In this document: one piece after another, positions 1 to 8,357 of the stretch
How positions within the stretch are numbered: the first letter of the stretch is position 1
Layout: the number at the start of each line of letters is the position of its first letter
DNA from: Comamonas sp. lk
GTDB taxonomy: Bacteria > Pseudomonadota > Gammaproteobacteria > Burkholderiales > Burkholderiaceae_C
DNA: 64,000 nucleotides
Direction: 5' to 3'
NCBI GenBank assembly: GCA_945925985.1
Contig: CAMELV010000002.1
Location: 62,001 to 126,000 of the forward strand
Position numbers and translations under genes: made by a program
Notes under the pieces: generated by a model
What the model was told of the DNA's origin: nothing
Seen by the model: only the letters and a program-made list of their open reading frames with translations
Database searches by the model: none

Positions 1-1
1 T

Positions 2-796
2 GGTGGCAAGGGCGCCAACCAGGCCGCCGCCTGTGCCCGCGCCGGCGGTGTGGTGACGCACATGCTGGCGGCACTGGGAAACGACGCCTATGCCGTGCCG
101 ATCGAAGCCTCTCTGGCAGATGCTGGCGTGGTGCTGCATGCGGTGAGAGTGCAGAACCAGGCGACCGGCACTGCGTTCATCTGTGTGTCAGACGATGCTG
201 AAAACGCCATCACTGTGGCACCTGGTGCCAACCAGGGACTGGCGCCGGCGCACCTGGAATCCACCGGTCTGCCGCCGCTAGCCGGCTTCAGCCACCTACT
301 GATGCAGCTCGAAACCCCCTTGGCCACGGTAGCAGCCTTTGCCCATGCAGCCCATGCCCAGGGCGTGACCGTGGTGCTGAACGCCGCGCCAGCGCAAGCA
401 CTGCCCGCGGCCCTTCTGGCGGACGTCGATATCCTGATCGTGAACGAGGGTGAATTGGCGGCCTTGGCCGGTGGTGACGCGGACCTGGACGCCCAACTGG
501 CCCGCATCGCCGTTCCCACGGTGGTGGTGACTCTGGGTGGGCGCGGCTGCTTGGCGCGCAGCGGCCAGCAACGTTTGGTGCAACCGGCCTTTCGTATTCA
601 GCCGGTGGACACCACCGGGGCTGGCGACACCTTTTGTGGCGCTCTGGTGGCGGCCCTGAGCCAAAGCCTGACCTTGGCCGAAGCCCTTCGCCAGGCCAGC
701 GCCGCGGCAGCACTGGCCTGCACCAAAATGGGTGCGCAATCCTCGATTCCGACACAGGTCGAAGTCACCGATTTTCTGACCCAGCAAACCACCTGA
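2..796 (+). CDS. rbsK: Ribokinase-family sugar kinase (5' end cut by window)
   Basis: PfkB-family carbohydrate kinase, most like ribokinase, which phosphorylates ribose at O5 with ATP. The frame is open from base 2 and begins with the sugar-binding motif GGKGANQA, so about 40 N-terminal residues lie outside the window; 264 residues are visible. The C-terminal signature DTTGAGDTFCGAL carries the catalytic Asp and anion hole. It ends 15 bp before a nucleoside hydrolase gene on the same strand. That fits a salvage operon in which ribose freed from nucleosides is phosphorylated. The substrate could also be another pentose or a nucleoside. Confidence 0.88.
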   Translation, partial: GGKGANQAAACARAGGVVTHMLAALGNDAYAVPIEASLADAGVVLHAVRVQNQATGTAFICVSDDAENAITVAPGANQGLAPAHLESTGLPPLAGFSHLLMQLETPLATVAAFAHAAHAQGVTVVLNAAPAQALPAALLADVDILIVNEGELAALAGGDADLDAQLARIAVPTVVVTLGGRGCLARSGQQRLVQPAFRIQPVDTTGAGDTFCGALVAALSQSLTLAEALRQASAAAALACTKMGAQSSIPTQVEVTDFLTQQTT

Positions 797-811
797 ACCC
801 GCGAATCCCCC

Positions 812-1807
812 ATGAGCCCTGACCTGCCGCATCAAGTGATTTTTGACACCGATCCCGGTGTGGACGACGCCATGGCCTTGTACTTTGCCCTGGCCCACCC
901 GGACATTGAGGTCGTCGGCATCACCACCACCTTTGGCAATGTGACGGTTCAGCAGGGAGCCACCAACGCGCTCTACCTGTGCGCTCTCGCAGGGCGGCAG
1001 ATCCCCGTCACGCAGGGCGTGGCCCGGCCCTGGGTCAAGCCAGGCGAAGCACCGCCTGCCTACATCCACGGCGCTGATGGCCTGGGCAACCTGGCCGAGC
1101 GCATGGCGGTCAAGGCGCAGCTTGACCCACGCTCTTCAGCCCAGTTCATCGTGGACACGGCGCGCGCCAACCCCGGCCAGATCACCCTGGTGGCAGTTGG
1201 GCCCCTAGGCAACCTGAGCCTGGCGCTGCGACTGGAGCCAGAGCTGCCGCGCCTGCTCAAGGAGGTGATCTTGATGGGCGGCACGGTGCTGGAGCCGGGC
1301 AATGTCTCGCCGGTGGCAGAGGCCAACATCTGGAATGACCCGCACGCGGCTGACCAGGTGTTCACCGCGGGTTGGCCGCTGACCATGGTGGGCCTGGATG
1401 TAACGCACCGTCTGGTGTTGCCAGTGACGCTGTTCGAGCGCATCGCCCAGCATCACCGTCATCGCGCTACCGACACGCTGCACCATGCCGTCGCCTTTTA
1501 CGCCAATTTTTACGGCAGTCGTTTTGAGCACGTGGCCGCCGTGCACGGCTGCTTTGGCCACGATGTGCTGGCCTTTATCTATCTGGTAGCACCCCATCTG
1601 TTTCAAACCAAGTCCGGGCAGATTCGTGTAGCCACCGATGGTGTGGCTCAGGGTCAAACCATTCTGAAGCGCCAAGCTGGCATTGAGTACCCGCAAGCCG
1701 GCTGGGAAGCGGCCTTACCCAGCAGCACGGCGTGTATGGGCGTCGATGCCGAGGCCTGCAGCGCACTGTTCGAGTCAACCATGATGCGCCCCTGGCTGAG
1801 CGCCTGA
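812..1807 (+). CDS. Inosine-uridine preferring nucleoside hydrolase family protein
   Basis: IunH/CU-family nucleoside N-ribohydrolase, 331 aa, the usual length. It would split ribonucleosides into base plus ribose. The N-terminal calcium/ribose motif DTDPGVDDAMAL is at residues 12-23, YIHGADGLGNL follows near residue 85, and the C-terminal HDVLAF block supplies the last Asp ligand. The ATG start lies 15 bp after the ribokinase stop. Released ribose would feed the upstream kinase. Base specificity cannot be read from sequence. Confidence 0.9.
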   Translation: MSPDLPHQVIFDTDPGVDDAMALYFALAHPDIEVVGITTTFGNVTVQQGATNALYLCALAGRQIPVTQGVARPWVKPGEAPPAYIHGADGLGNLAERMAVKAQLDPRSSAQFIVDTARANPGQITLVAVGPLGNLSLALRLEPELPRLLKEVILMGGTVLEPGNVSPVAEANIWNDPHAADQVFTAGWPLTMVGLDVTHRLVLPVTLFERIAQHHRHRATDTLHHAVAFYANFYGSRFEHVAAVHGCFGHDVLAFIYLVAPHLFQTKSGQIRVATDGVAQGQTILKRQAGIEYPQAGWEAALPSSTACMGVDAEACSALFESTMMRPWLSA

Positions 1808-1843
1808 GGGCCACAGACTGCCAGCCAAACACAAGGCTATGCC

Positions 1844-2689
1844 ATGCAACTGCCCGTGATCGACTTCCAAAGCCCGGGCGCCGCCCAGGCGTTTTGCCAC
1901 AGCCTGCACAGCACCGGTTTTGCGGTGCTGACGCGCCACCCCTTGCAGCAAACGCTGGTGGAAGGCATTTACGACGAGTGGCTGCAGTTTTTTCAAAGTG
2001 AGGCTAAGCACACCTACACCCATGACACCGTACGGCACGACGGCTACTTTTCGCCCGCAGTGTCTGAGATAGCCAAAGGCCATACCCAACGCGATCTGAA
2101 AGAGTTTTTTCACATCTACCCTTGGGGCCGGTACCCGGCAGAAGTGTCAGACGCAGCGCGGCGCTACTACCTCCAGGGCAGCGCGTTGGCGCAAACCCTG
2201 CTGGGCTGGGTCGAGGCGCATTCGCCCCCAGAGGTTCGCGCCCGCTATTCGATCCCGCTGCCCGCCATGCTGGACGGCAGCGACCGCACCCTGCTGCGCG
2301 TGCTGCACTACCCGCCGCTGACGGGTGATGAACCGGCCGGCGCCTTGCGTGCCGCGGCGCATGGAGACATTAACCTGCTGACCCTGCTTCCCGCGGCGAC
2401 CGAGCCGGGCCTGCAGGTTCTGGGGCAAGACGGCGGCTGGCACGACGTGCCTTGCGACTTCAGTTTTTTGATCGTCAACGTTGGCGACATGCTGGCCGAA
2501 GCCTCGGGCCACCATTACCCATCCACCGTGCACAGGGTGCTCAACCCAGCCGGCGAAGCCAGGGCGAAATCACGTATTTCGCTGCCGCTGTTTCTGCATC
2601 CACGGCGCGAAGTGGTGTTGTCAGAGCGCTACACCGTGGGCAGCTATTTTGATGAGCGCATTCAGGAACTGCGGGGGCAAGCCGGTTGA
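1844..2689 (+). CDS. Isopenicillin N synthase-like 2-oxoglutarate/Fe(II) dioxygenase
   Basis: Non-heme iron dioxygenase of the IPNS/2OG superfamily, 281 aa. The metal triad is visible as HGD (H173, D175) and H230 in STVHRV, with a 2OG-binding Arg at about R244 in the RIS motif. The start is an ATG 37 bp after the nucleoside hydrolase, so all three genes may be co-transcribed. The family includes thymine-7-hydroxylase as well as ethylene-forming and antibiotic enzymes. The neighbours hint at nucleobase or nucleoside oxidation, but this is inference and the substrate is unknown. Confidence 0.8.
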   Translation: MQLPVIDFQSPGAAQAFCHSLHSTGFAVLTRHPLQQTLVEGIYDEWLQFFQSEAKHTYTHDTVRHDGYFSPAVSEIAKGHTQRDLKEFFHIYPWGRYPAEVSDAARRYYLQGSALAQTLLGWVEAHSPPEVRARYSIPLPAMLDGSDRTLLRVLHYPPLTGDEPAGALRAAAHGDINLLTLLPAATEPGLQVLGQDGGWHDVPCDFSFLIVNVGDMLAEASGHHYPSTVHRVLNPAGEARAKSRISLPLFLHPRREVVLSERYTVGSYFDERIQELRGQAG

Positions 2690-2785
2690 AACTCTAGCTG
2701 GCGGCGACTTTATATCGTCTTTGGCATATTGAAATCATCAATTGATCGTTTGTTAAAGGGTCGTGGTCGCCTAAAGTCGCGCCCC

Positions 2786-4567
2786 ATGTACCAATACACC
2801 GCCTTCGACCGCCAGTTCGTGCGCCAACGCGCCGTCCAATACCGTGACCAATTGCAGCGCCATCTGGCCGGCCAGCTCAGTGACGATGATTTCAAGCCAC
2901 TGCGTCTGCAAAACGGCTGGTATGTGCAGCGCTACGCCCCCATGCTGCGAGTGGCGGTGCCTTATGGCGAGCTCTCCAGCGCCCAGTTGCGGGTGCTGGC
3001 CACCATCGCCCGCGACTACGACCAACCCCAGCCACAGGTGTACCAAACCGCCAGCAGCACCCAGGCTAAGTTGGGTACGACGCACTTGCCCACCGGTTAC
3101 GCCCACTTCACCACCCGGCAAAACGCCCAGTTCAATTGGATTCCCCTGGCCAAAAGCGCCGACGTGATGGACCTGCTGGCCAGCGTGGACATGCATGGCA
3201 TCCAGACCAGCGGCAACTGCATTCGCAACATCACCAGCGACGAACGCGCCGGCATTGCAGTCGACGAGATCGTCGATCCGCGGCCGTTTTGCGAGATCCT
3301 GCGACAGTGGAGCACGCTGCACCCAGAATTCGCCTTTTTGCCTCGCAAGTTCAAAATTGCGGTGTCGGGCGCCCGCGAAGACCGCGCCGCCACTGCCTGG
3401 CATGACGTGGGCCTGCACGTGCTGCGCAACGAGCAGGGCGAGGTCGGTTTCAAGGTGCTGGTGGGCGGCGGCATGGGCCGCACGCCGGTCATTGCCAGCG
3501 CTATCCGGGCGTTTTTGCCCTGGAACCAAATCCTGAATTACCTGGAGGCCGTGGTGCGGGTGTACAACCGCTGGGGTCGGCGCGACAACATTTACAAAGC
3601 GCGCATCAAGATTCTGGTTAAGGCCGAGGGCCAACGCTTTACCGACGAGGTTGAAGCCGAGTACCAGCAAATCCTGTCCAAAGATGGTGCCCCGCACACC
3701 ATCACCCAGGCGGAACTGGACCGTGTATCGGCCTCGTTTGTGCAGCCTGCATTGCACAGTGAACGGGCAGACACGGCCCACAAGATGGCCGACATTCTGC
3801 GGGCTGCGGGTGAGAACGATGTTGAGTTTGGTCGCTGGCTGCAGCAAAACGTGGCGCCTCACAAAAACCCAGACCTGCGTGCAGTGACCCTGTCGCTCAA
3901 GCGCCTGGGACAGGCGCCGGGCGACGCCACCGCCGACCAGCTCGACCGCGCCGCCGACCTTGCTGACCAGTTCTCGGCTGGTGAGGCCCGTGTCACGCAC
4001 GACCAAAACCTGTTGCTGCCCTGGGTCCGCTGCGACCAGCTGCCTGAACTGTGGCGCGCCGCGCGCCAGCACGGCTTTGCCCGCGCCAACATCCGCCTTT
4101 TAACCGACATGATCGCCTGCCCCGGTGGCGATTTTTGTGCGCTTGCAAACGCACGCTCGATCCCCATCGCCGAGGCCATCACCGAGCGCTACCAGGACAT
4201 GGACGAGTTGCATGACCTTGGCGAGATTGACCTGCACATCAGCGGCTGTATCAACTCCTGCGGCCACCACCACAGCGGCCACATCGGCATCCTGGGCGTA
4301 GACAAAGACGGTCGAGAGTGGTACCAGGTGTCGCTGGGGGGCTCCGATGGCTCGGCCCTGAGCGGTGCGTCTGGCGCCGGCAAAATCGTCGGTCCGTCGT
4401 TTGGCGCGGCCGAGGTGCCTGACGTCATTGAGGCGCTGCTCGACACCTACCGGCGCGAGCGCCAAAGTGCCGAGACCTTTATTGCTACGCTGCGCCGGGT
4501 TGGCCTGGAACCTTTCAAAAATGCGGCCAATAGCGCACGTCACAGCCAAGTGGCGGAATTTGCCTAA
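2786..4567 (+). CDS. cysI: Nitrite/sulfite reductase hemoprotein (CysI type)
   Basis: Siroheme-[4Fe-4S] sulfite reductase hemoprotein, 593 aa from the ATG at 2786 (MYQYTAFDRQF). An in-frame start at 2729 would add 19 unlikely residues. The iron-sulfur/siroheme ligands are C445-x5-C451 (CPGGDFC) and C488-x3-C492 (GCINSCGHH). It catalyses six-electron reduction of sulfite to sulfide in cysteine synthesis. No cysJ flavoprotein is nearby; ferredoxin and ferredoxin-NADP reductase genes lie downstream. The sequence class also covers nitrite reductases, but the DUF934 neighbour favours sulfite. Confidence 0.88.
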   Translation: MYQYTAFDRQFVRQRAVQYRDQLQRHLAGQLSDDDFKPLRLQNGWYVQRYAPMLRVAVPYGELSSAQLRVLATIARDYDQPQPQVYQTASSTQAKLGTTHLPTGYAHFTTRQNAQFNWIPLAKSADVMDLLASVDMHGIQTSGNCIRNITSDERAGIAVDEIVDPRPFCEILRQWSTLHPEFAFLPRKFKIAVSGAREDRAATAWHDVGLHVLRNEQGEVGFKVLVGGGMGRTPVIASAIRAFLPWNQILNYLEAVVRVYNRWGRRDNIYKARIKILVKAEGQRFTDEVEAEYQQILSKDGAPHTITQAELDRVSASFVQPALHSERADTAHKMADILRAAGENDVEFGRWLQQNVAPHKNPDLRAVTLSLKRLGQAPGDATADQLDRAADLADQFSAGEARVTHDQNLLLPWVRCDQLPELWRAARQHGFARANIRLLTDMIACPGGDFCALANARSIPIAEAITERYQDMDELHDLGEIDLHISGCINSCGHHHSGHIGILGVDKDGREWYQVSLGGSDGSALSGASGAGKIVGPSFGAAEVPDVIEALLDTYRRERQSAETFIATLRRVGLEPFKNAANSARHSQVAEFA

Positions 4568-4576
4568 ACCGGTATT

Positions 4577-4626
4577 TACTATGAAATTGATAGCTATAAA
4601 CGACGCTGCGACAAGGGTTGAGGTCC
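4577..4626 (-). repeat. Dispersed palindromic element, copy supplying a start codon
   Basis: About 50 bp with core ATAGCTATAAACGACGCTGC then GACAAGGGTTGAG. It closely matches the copies at 50220-50265 and 54893-54942 and, in reverse orientation, the family member at 7686-7740. It overlaps the ATG and 5' codons of the DUF934 gene. Confidence 0.7.
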
Positions 4627-4955
4627 AAAATGTCTTGCAACTGGCCAACGACGTAGACCCGGCCACGCTGGCCCTGGATGGTGTGGACCGCATTGACCTA
4701 CAGTTCCCCAAGTTCACCGATGGCCGCGCCTACAGCCAGGCTTTCTTGCTGCGCCGCCGGCTCGGCTTTGAGGGCGAGTTGCGTGCCACGGGTGACGTGC
4801 TGATGGACCAGCTGGTTCAGATGCAGCGCAGTGGCTTTGACTCCGCCGTGTTGCGCGCTGACCAGGACGCCGCAGCCGCCGAGGCGCAGTTTTTGCGGTT
4901 CGCCAGTTTTTACCAGGGCGACGCCCGCACCATCGCCCCGCTGTTCGCCCGATAA
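4581..4955 (+). CDS. DUF934 family protein, partner of sulfite reductase
   Basis: Small 124-aa protein of the DUF934 family, regularly found directly after CysI-type reductases in proteobacteria. It is probably an accessory of sulfite reduction, but its biochemical role is not established. The motif DGRAYSQAFLLRRRLGF is the recognisable core. The ATG at 4581 lies 13 bp after the cysI stop. The frame extends much further upstream inside cysI, but that part is antiframe noise. The start codon and first dozen or so codons lie inside a dispersed repeat (4577-4626), so the N-terminus MKLIAINDAATRVE is repeat-derived. Confidence 0.78.
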   Translation: MKLIAINDAATRVEVQNVLQLANDVDPATLALDGVDRIDLQFPKFTDGRAYSQAFLLRRRLGFEGELRATGDVLMDQLVQMQRSGFDSAVLRADQDAAAAEAQFLRFASFYQGDARTIAPLFAR

Positions 4956-5063
4956 GCGCTGGATAAAGCACCCCTGCTGCCGGTCCGCAATAAGGATCGC
5001 AGTCGGTAAGGCCACTGAAACCCAATAAAATAGTGGGTTTCCACCCCTACGTCGATAACCAAC

Positions 5064-5393
5064 ATGACCCACACCGTCACCGAAGCCTGTATCAAGTGCA
5101 AATACACCGATTGCGTGGACGTCTGCCCGGTGGACTGCTTTCGTGAAGGCCCGAATTTTTTGACCATCGACCCTGATGAGTGCATCGACTGCGCGGTCTG
5201 CATTCCGGAGTGCCCGGTCAACGCTATCTACGCCGAAGAAGACGTACCGGCAGACCAGCAACACATGACGGCGCTCAATGCAGAGTTGTCGCGCCTGCCG
5301 GGCTGGAAGAGCATCACCAAACGCAAGGCGCCGCTGCCTGATGCCGACGAGTGGAAAAATATCGCCAATAAATTGCCTCTTTTGGTCCGCTGA
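5064..5393 (+). CDS. fdxA: Ferredoxin FdxA, 7Fe type
   Basis: Soluble low-potential ferredoxin, 109 aa, with [17 protein letters not shown] near residues 9-25 and [13 protein letters not shown] near 39-51. The substituted spacing of the first motif is typical of [3Fe-4S][4Fe-4S] FdxA proteins. The C-terminal region ends in the family-typical [10 protein letters not shown] block. It starts 108 bp after the DUF934 gene and 18 bp before the ferredoxin-NADP reductase. The pair could deliver NADPH electrons to sulfite reductase (inference). Confidence 0.93.
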   Translation: MTHTVTEACIKCKYTDCVDVCPVDCFREGPNFLTIDPDECIDCAVCIPECPVNAIYAEEDVPADQQHMTALNAELSRLPGWKSITKRKAPLPDADEWKNIANKLPLLVR

Positions 5394-5411
5394 GCGGGCC
5401 GTTCAATCAAC

Positions 5412-6512
5412 ATGGATCTTCAAATGAATGCCGAGGCAAGCTCGGTGACCCTGTCTCTGGGCGGCGCAATCGACACTGACGCGGTTATCGTGGGCGCCGG
5501 CCCTGTAGGCCTGTTTCAGGTGTTTGAGCTCGGCCTGCTGGAAATCAAGGCTCACGTGATCGACTCGCTGGCCTACCCCGGCGGCCAGTGCGTCGAGCTG
5601 TACCCCGACAAGCCCATCTACGACATTCCCGCTGTACCCGTGTGCACCGGCCAAGAACTGACCGACAACCTGCTCAAGCAAATTGCCCCCTTTGGCGCCA
5701 CCTTCCACTACGGGCAAGAGGTGACCACAGTACAAAAACAGGACGACGGGCGCTTCTTTGTCGAGACCTCCAAAGGCACGCACTTTCTGACCAAAACCAT
5801 CTTCATTGCCGCAGGTGTGGGCGCGTTTCAGCCGCGCACGCTCAAGGTAGACGGCCTTGAGGCCTTTGAGGGCAGCCAGCTGTTTTACCGCGTCAAGAAC
5901 CCCGACGACTTTGCCGGCAAAAACCTGGTCATCGTCGGCGGTGGCGACTCGGCCCTTGACTGGGCGCTGGATTTCGTCAAAGAGACCCCGCACAAAGCCG
6001 AAAGCGTCATCCTGATCCACCGGCGCGACGGCTTCAAGGCTGCGCCCGCCAATGTGGCCAAAATGAAAGAGCTGTGCGAAGCCTACGAGATGCAATTCAT
6101 CGTCGGGCAGGTCACCGGCTATGAGGAGCGCGACGGCAAGCTTACGGGCGCCAAGGTCACCGGAGCAGATGGCGTCACCCGCGTGGTGCCACTGGATGTG
6201 CTGCTGGTGTTTTTTGGCCTGAGCCCCAAGCTCGGTCCCATCGCCGAATGGGGCCTGGACATCGAGCGCAAACAGCTCAAGGTGGACACCGAGAAATTCT
6301 CGACCAGCGTGCCAGGCATCTTTGCAGTGGGCGACATCAACATTTACCCTGGCAAGAAGAAGCTCATATTGAGCGGATTCCATGAATGCGCCCTGGCCGC
6401 CTTTGGGGCCATGCCCATCATCTCGCCCGATAAGAAGGTGTTTTTACAGTACACCACCACCAGCCCCAAGCTGCACAAGGTGCTCGGCGTGGAGAGCCCG
6501 GTATTTGACTGA
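5412..6512 (+). CDS. Ferredoxin--NADP(+) reductase, thioredoxin-reductase-like type
   Basis: FAD enzyme moving electrons between NADPH and ferredoxin, 366 aa. The FAD Rossmann motif is [12 protein letters not shown] near residue 27, YPGGQC follows near 57, and the NADPH motif [16 protein letters not shown] is near 175. [20 protein letters not shown] is the C-terminal FAD contact. No CxxC redox pair is present, which separates it from thioredoxin reductase. An ATG at 5424 (MNAEASS) is an alternative start. It lies 18 bp after fdxA, almost certainly one transcript. Confidence 0.92.
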   Translation: MDLQMNAEASSVTLSLGGAIDTDAVIVGAGPVGLFQVFELGLLEIKAHVIDSLAYPGGQCVELYPDKPIYDIPAVPVCTGQELTDNLLKQIAPFGATFHYGQEVTTVQKQDDGRFFVETSKGTHFLTKTIFIAAGVGAFQPRTLKVDGLEAFEGSQLFYRVKNPDDFAGKNLVIVGGGDSALDWALDFVKETPHKAESVILIHRRDGFKAAPANVAKMKELCEAYEMQFIVGQVTGYEERDGKLTGAKVTGADGVTRVVPLDVLLVFFGLSPKLGPIAEWGLDIERKQLKVDTEKFSTSVPGIFAVGDINIYPGKKKLILSGFHECALAAFGAMPIISPDKKVFLQYTTTSPKLHKVLGVESPVFD

Positions 6513-6590
6513 GCCTGCGAACCTGGCCGCCAGAAACCGGACCGTTCAGCCAAAAATGACGGTTTCCCTGGCTATAATTGATGGCTGCAT

Positions 6591-6666
6591 TCCTCGATAG
6601 CTCAGTCGGTAGAGCGCCGGACTGTTAATCCGTAGGTCCCTGGTTCGAGCCCAGGTCGAGGAGCCA
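6591..6666 (+). tRNA. tRNA-Asn (GTT)
   Basis: A 76-nt tRNA with acceptor TCCTCGA pairing TCGAGGA, D-arm AGCTCAGTCGGTAGAGC, anticodon loop CTGTTAA (GTT) and T-arm GGTTCGAGCC, and the 3' CCA encoded. Its 3' half and the following terminator are repeated at 7440-7533. Confidence 0.97.
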
Positions 6667-6715
6667 AACAAGCCATACGGCACAAGCAAACCCTGCTATT
6701 CAAAAGATAGCAGGG
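6622..6715 (+). repeat. Left copy of 94-bp direct repeat (tRNA-Asn 3' half, attachment-site-like)
   Basis: Runs from the anticodon loop through the tRNA 3' end to the terminator stem. The right copy is at 7440-7533, equal in length with about 10 mismatches by eye. Repeats that begin in the anticodon loop are typical of tyrosine-recombinase att sites. Confidence 0.75.
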
Positions 6716-6723
6716 TTTTTTGT
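6691..6723 (+). terminator. Rho-independent terminator after tRNA-Asn
   Basis: The 9-bp stem CCCTGCTAT/ATAGCAGGG with loop TCAAAAG is followed by a run of T. The same hairpin recurs at 7509-7539. Confidence 0.9.
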
Positions 6724-6836
6724 TTGTTGCTCATGTAGCCACCATGTAGCCATCGGGGTGAGAACTCAATGGCTGGTCCCAGCCTTGAACATTTCGGCAG
6801 CCTTCTCGCATAATGCGCTTATATCTGGAGAAGACC

Positions 6837-7040
6837 ATGTTGCTTACAGCCGTGCTGACTGCCGCCGACGAAGGTGGATTTATCGCCCTGAACCCTGAAA
6901 CTGGCACTACGACCCAGGGCGAAACCATTGCTGAAGCGGTACAAAATCTGAAAGAGGCTACGAGCCTTTATTTGGAAGAATTTCCATTGAACATACATGC
7001 GCATCCCTTAGTGACCACCTTTGAAGTGGCGCATGCCTAA
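6837..7040 (+). CDS. hicB: HicB-family antitoxin (short form)
   Basis: Small 67-aa protein of the HicB family, antitoxin to the adjacent HicA. The partial RNase-H-like fold is recognisable from DEGGFIALNPETGTTTQGET followed by IAEAVQNLKEATSLYLEE. The start at 6837 has the Shine-Dalgarno GGAGAA 5 bp upstream; an earlier in-frame ATG at 6813 lacks one. It has no DNA-binding tail. The order is hicB then hicA with an 8-bp overlap. It sits in the island behind tRNA-Asn. Confidence 0.85.
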   Translation: MLLTAVLTAADEGGFIALNPETGTTTQGETIAEAVQNLKEATSLYLEEFPLNIHAHPLVTTFEVAHA

Positions 7041-7248
7041 ATTCCCTGGGTTGTCGGGAGCACAAATTGTGCGGGCGCTCGAAAGACTTGGCTTTGTGGT
7101 GACGCGCCAATCCGGCAGCCACATTGTGATGCGCCGCAATGGTCAAGGCTGCGTTGTCCCAAATCACAAAGAGGTCAAAGTAGGTACAGTCAATGGTGTG
7201 CTGCGCCAAGCCGGTGTCAGCGCAGAAGAATTTAATTCGGTGATTTGA
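7033..7248 (+). CDS. hicA: HicA-family toxin (mRNA interferase)
   Basis: A 71-aa dsRBD-like HicA toxin that would cleave mRNA and tmRNA when not bound by HicB. LSGAQIVRALERLGFVVTRQ leads to the catalytic His in SGSHIVM near residue 33, and GTVNGVLRQAGVS is the C-terminal helix. The ATG at 7033 overlaps the hicB stop, implying translational coupling. It appears intact. Confidence 0.88.
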   Translation: MPKFPGLSGAQIVRALERLGFVVTRQSGSHIVMRRNGQGCVVPNHKEVKVGTVNGVLRQAGVSAEEFNSVI

Positions 7249-7390
7249 TCGTTGGTGCTGGCGACCCGAGTGAATGCGCTCTCCCCCGCCTGATTTTTCA
7301 ATCCGACCTGAGTGAAAACCGAGCAAAAGTCAGTTTGTTAAATAATGCAACAAAATGGCTGATTACGCGGTTTATTCCACGACGGCGTTT

Positions 7391-7425
7391 AACCCATATA
7401 AGTCATTGATTTATATGGGTTTTTC
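7391..7425. terminator. Terminator hairpin after hicBA
   Basis: Perfect 11-bp inverted repeat AACCCATATAA / TTATATGGGTT with a 9-nt loop, then TTTT. With A-rich DNA on the left it could act in both directions. The 140 bp between the hicA stop and this hairpin hold nothing recognisable. Confidence 0.8.
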
Positions 7426-7439
7426 AGCATCCGGGTTTT

Positions 7440-7533
7440 CTGTTAACCTGTAAGTCTCCGGTTCGAGCCCAGGTCGAGGAGTCAAACAAGCCTTACGGTA
7501 CAAAGAAACCCTGCTATTCAAAAGATAGCAGGG
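7440..7533 (+). repeat. Right copy of tRNA-Asn repeat (decayed tRNA 3' end)
   Basis: Starts at the anticodon-loop sequence CTGTTAA and continues through the T-arm (GGTTCGAGCCCAGG) and acceptor 3' strand with GAGTCA in place of GAGCCA, then the spacer and terminator stem. The 5' half of the tRNA is absent, so it is not a functional tRNA gene. Together with 6622-6715 it brackets the hicBA pair. Confidence 0.78.
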
Positions 7534-7539
7534 GTTTTT
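7509..7539 (+). terminator. Duplicated terminator hairpin
   Basis: Same stem CCCTGCTAT/ATAGCAGGG and loop as the tRNA-Asn terminator at 6691, followed by TTTTT. Confidence 0.75.
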
Positions 7540-7540
7540 G

Positions 7541-8102
7541 CTTTGGAAGCGGGCTAGCACCGGGCTAGCAGGAAAAAGCAGCTTTTGCAGACAGTAATTT
7601 TTTGGTCACTTATACCTATGGCACCACAGTTTTTGCGCCATAGCGGCAATAACCGGCCACGTGCTCGGAGCGAAAATACTGACGTTTTAGGCCTCTAGAC
7701 CCCGTGGTTATTGGGTTTATAGCTATACTTTTAGTAGCAAACAGGCGTAAAGTGCAGCGCGGGCTTGAGGGAGCCCTTGGGGGGCGGACGGGCAACCCGC
7801 GCAGTACTGATGCCGCGCAGCGGCGAAGCACAAGGGTGGGCGGGCGCAAACACGTGATAACCGCCCGGTAGGCCGCTGACTGCCACCACTGCGCGTAAGC
7901 GCACTGACTAGGGCCAAGGTGCTAGCCGACCCATAGGGCGCACAGGCGAAGGCGCCAGGGCGCGAATGCGACCGGGGAGGCGCTGCCGGCTGACGCGACC
8001 GACCCCAGCGAAGGCCACTTTGCATAAGGCCTGTTTTGTGAACCAGATAGGGCGCGCCAGCGATGGTCGTCATGATGGATGACGACGAGTTGAATGTGAA
8101 GT
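7541..8102. other. Non-coding, decayed island DNA
   Basis: No convincing gene on either strand. It holds one full-length dispersed palindromic element (7686-7740) and a GC-rich stretch with several short inverted repeats. It lies between the tRNA remnant and the PIN-domain fragment. Confidence 0.5.
7686..7740 (+). repeat. Dispersed palindromic element, full-length intergenic copy
   Basis: Begins near GTTTTAGGCCTCTAGACCCC, continues GTGGTTATTGGGTTTATAGC and ends in an inverted repeat near AGTAGC. It shares AGGCCT-TAG-CCCCGTGGTTATTG with the copy inside lpdA (19738-19797) and TAGACCCCG with the copy inside hscA. Confidence 0.7.
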
Positions 8103-8357
8103 TTGCCCCGAATGCTTGACCGTGCGGGGATCAATGCCGGGCCGTTGGTGGCCTTGTCCCTGCTCGACCAGCAGCTGGTGATGGAACTCGATGCGGTTGA
8201 GGCCGAGGTCATCACACTCGCCCGCCAGCTTGCGCCTTGCATGACCATCATCGACGAGCGACGCGGGCGGAAAATCGCACAGCAGGTGTATGGGCTACAG
8301 GTCAAGGGATCGGCGGGGATCTTGCGTGATTGCCGCCGCGTGCCAGGCTGTGGGTGA
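8103..8357 (+). pseudogene. Remnant of DUF3368/PIN-like toxin gene, internally deleted
   Basis: The frame joins an N-terminal PIN-like stretch (AGPLVALSLLDQ, about residues 12-23) directly to a C-terminal stretch (AVEAEVITLARQL then IIDERRGRKIAQQVYGLQV, about residues 32-68) typical of DUF3368 nuclease-like proteins. About 60 residues of the normal middle, including acidic active-site positions, seem to be missing, and no antitoxin gene is adjacent. It is probably a dead toxin gene of the tRNA-linked island. The family call rests on pattern recognition of the RRGRKIA block. Confidence 0.55.

Noticed and set aside
2771..4072. Long open frame antisense to cysI (and similar ones at 23992-24792, 20541-21851, 51425-52687)
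   Set aside because: They lie opposite well-conserved genes in GC-rich DNA, lack ribosome sites and family motifs, and follow the codon-position bias of the sense gene.
7440..7486. Considered as a second functional tRNA-Asn
   Set aside because: The acceptor 5' strand, D-arm and half of the anticodon stem are absent.
7740..8000. GC-rich inverted repeats considered as integron attC sites
   Set aside because: No paired R-box core sites or integrase found; the dyads are short and irregular.
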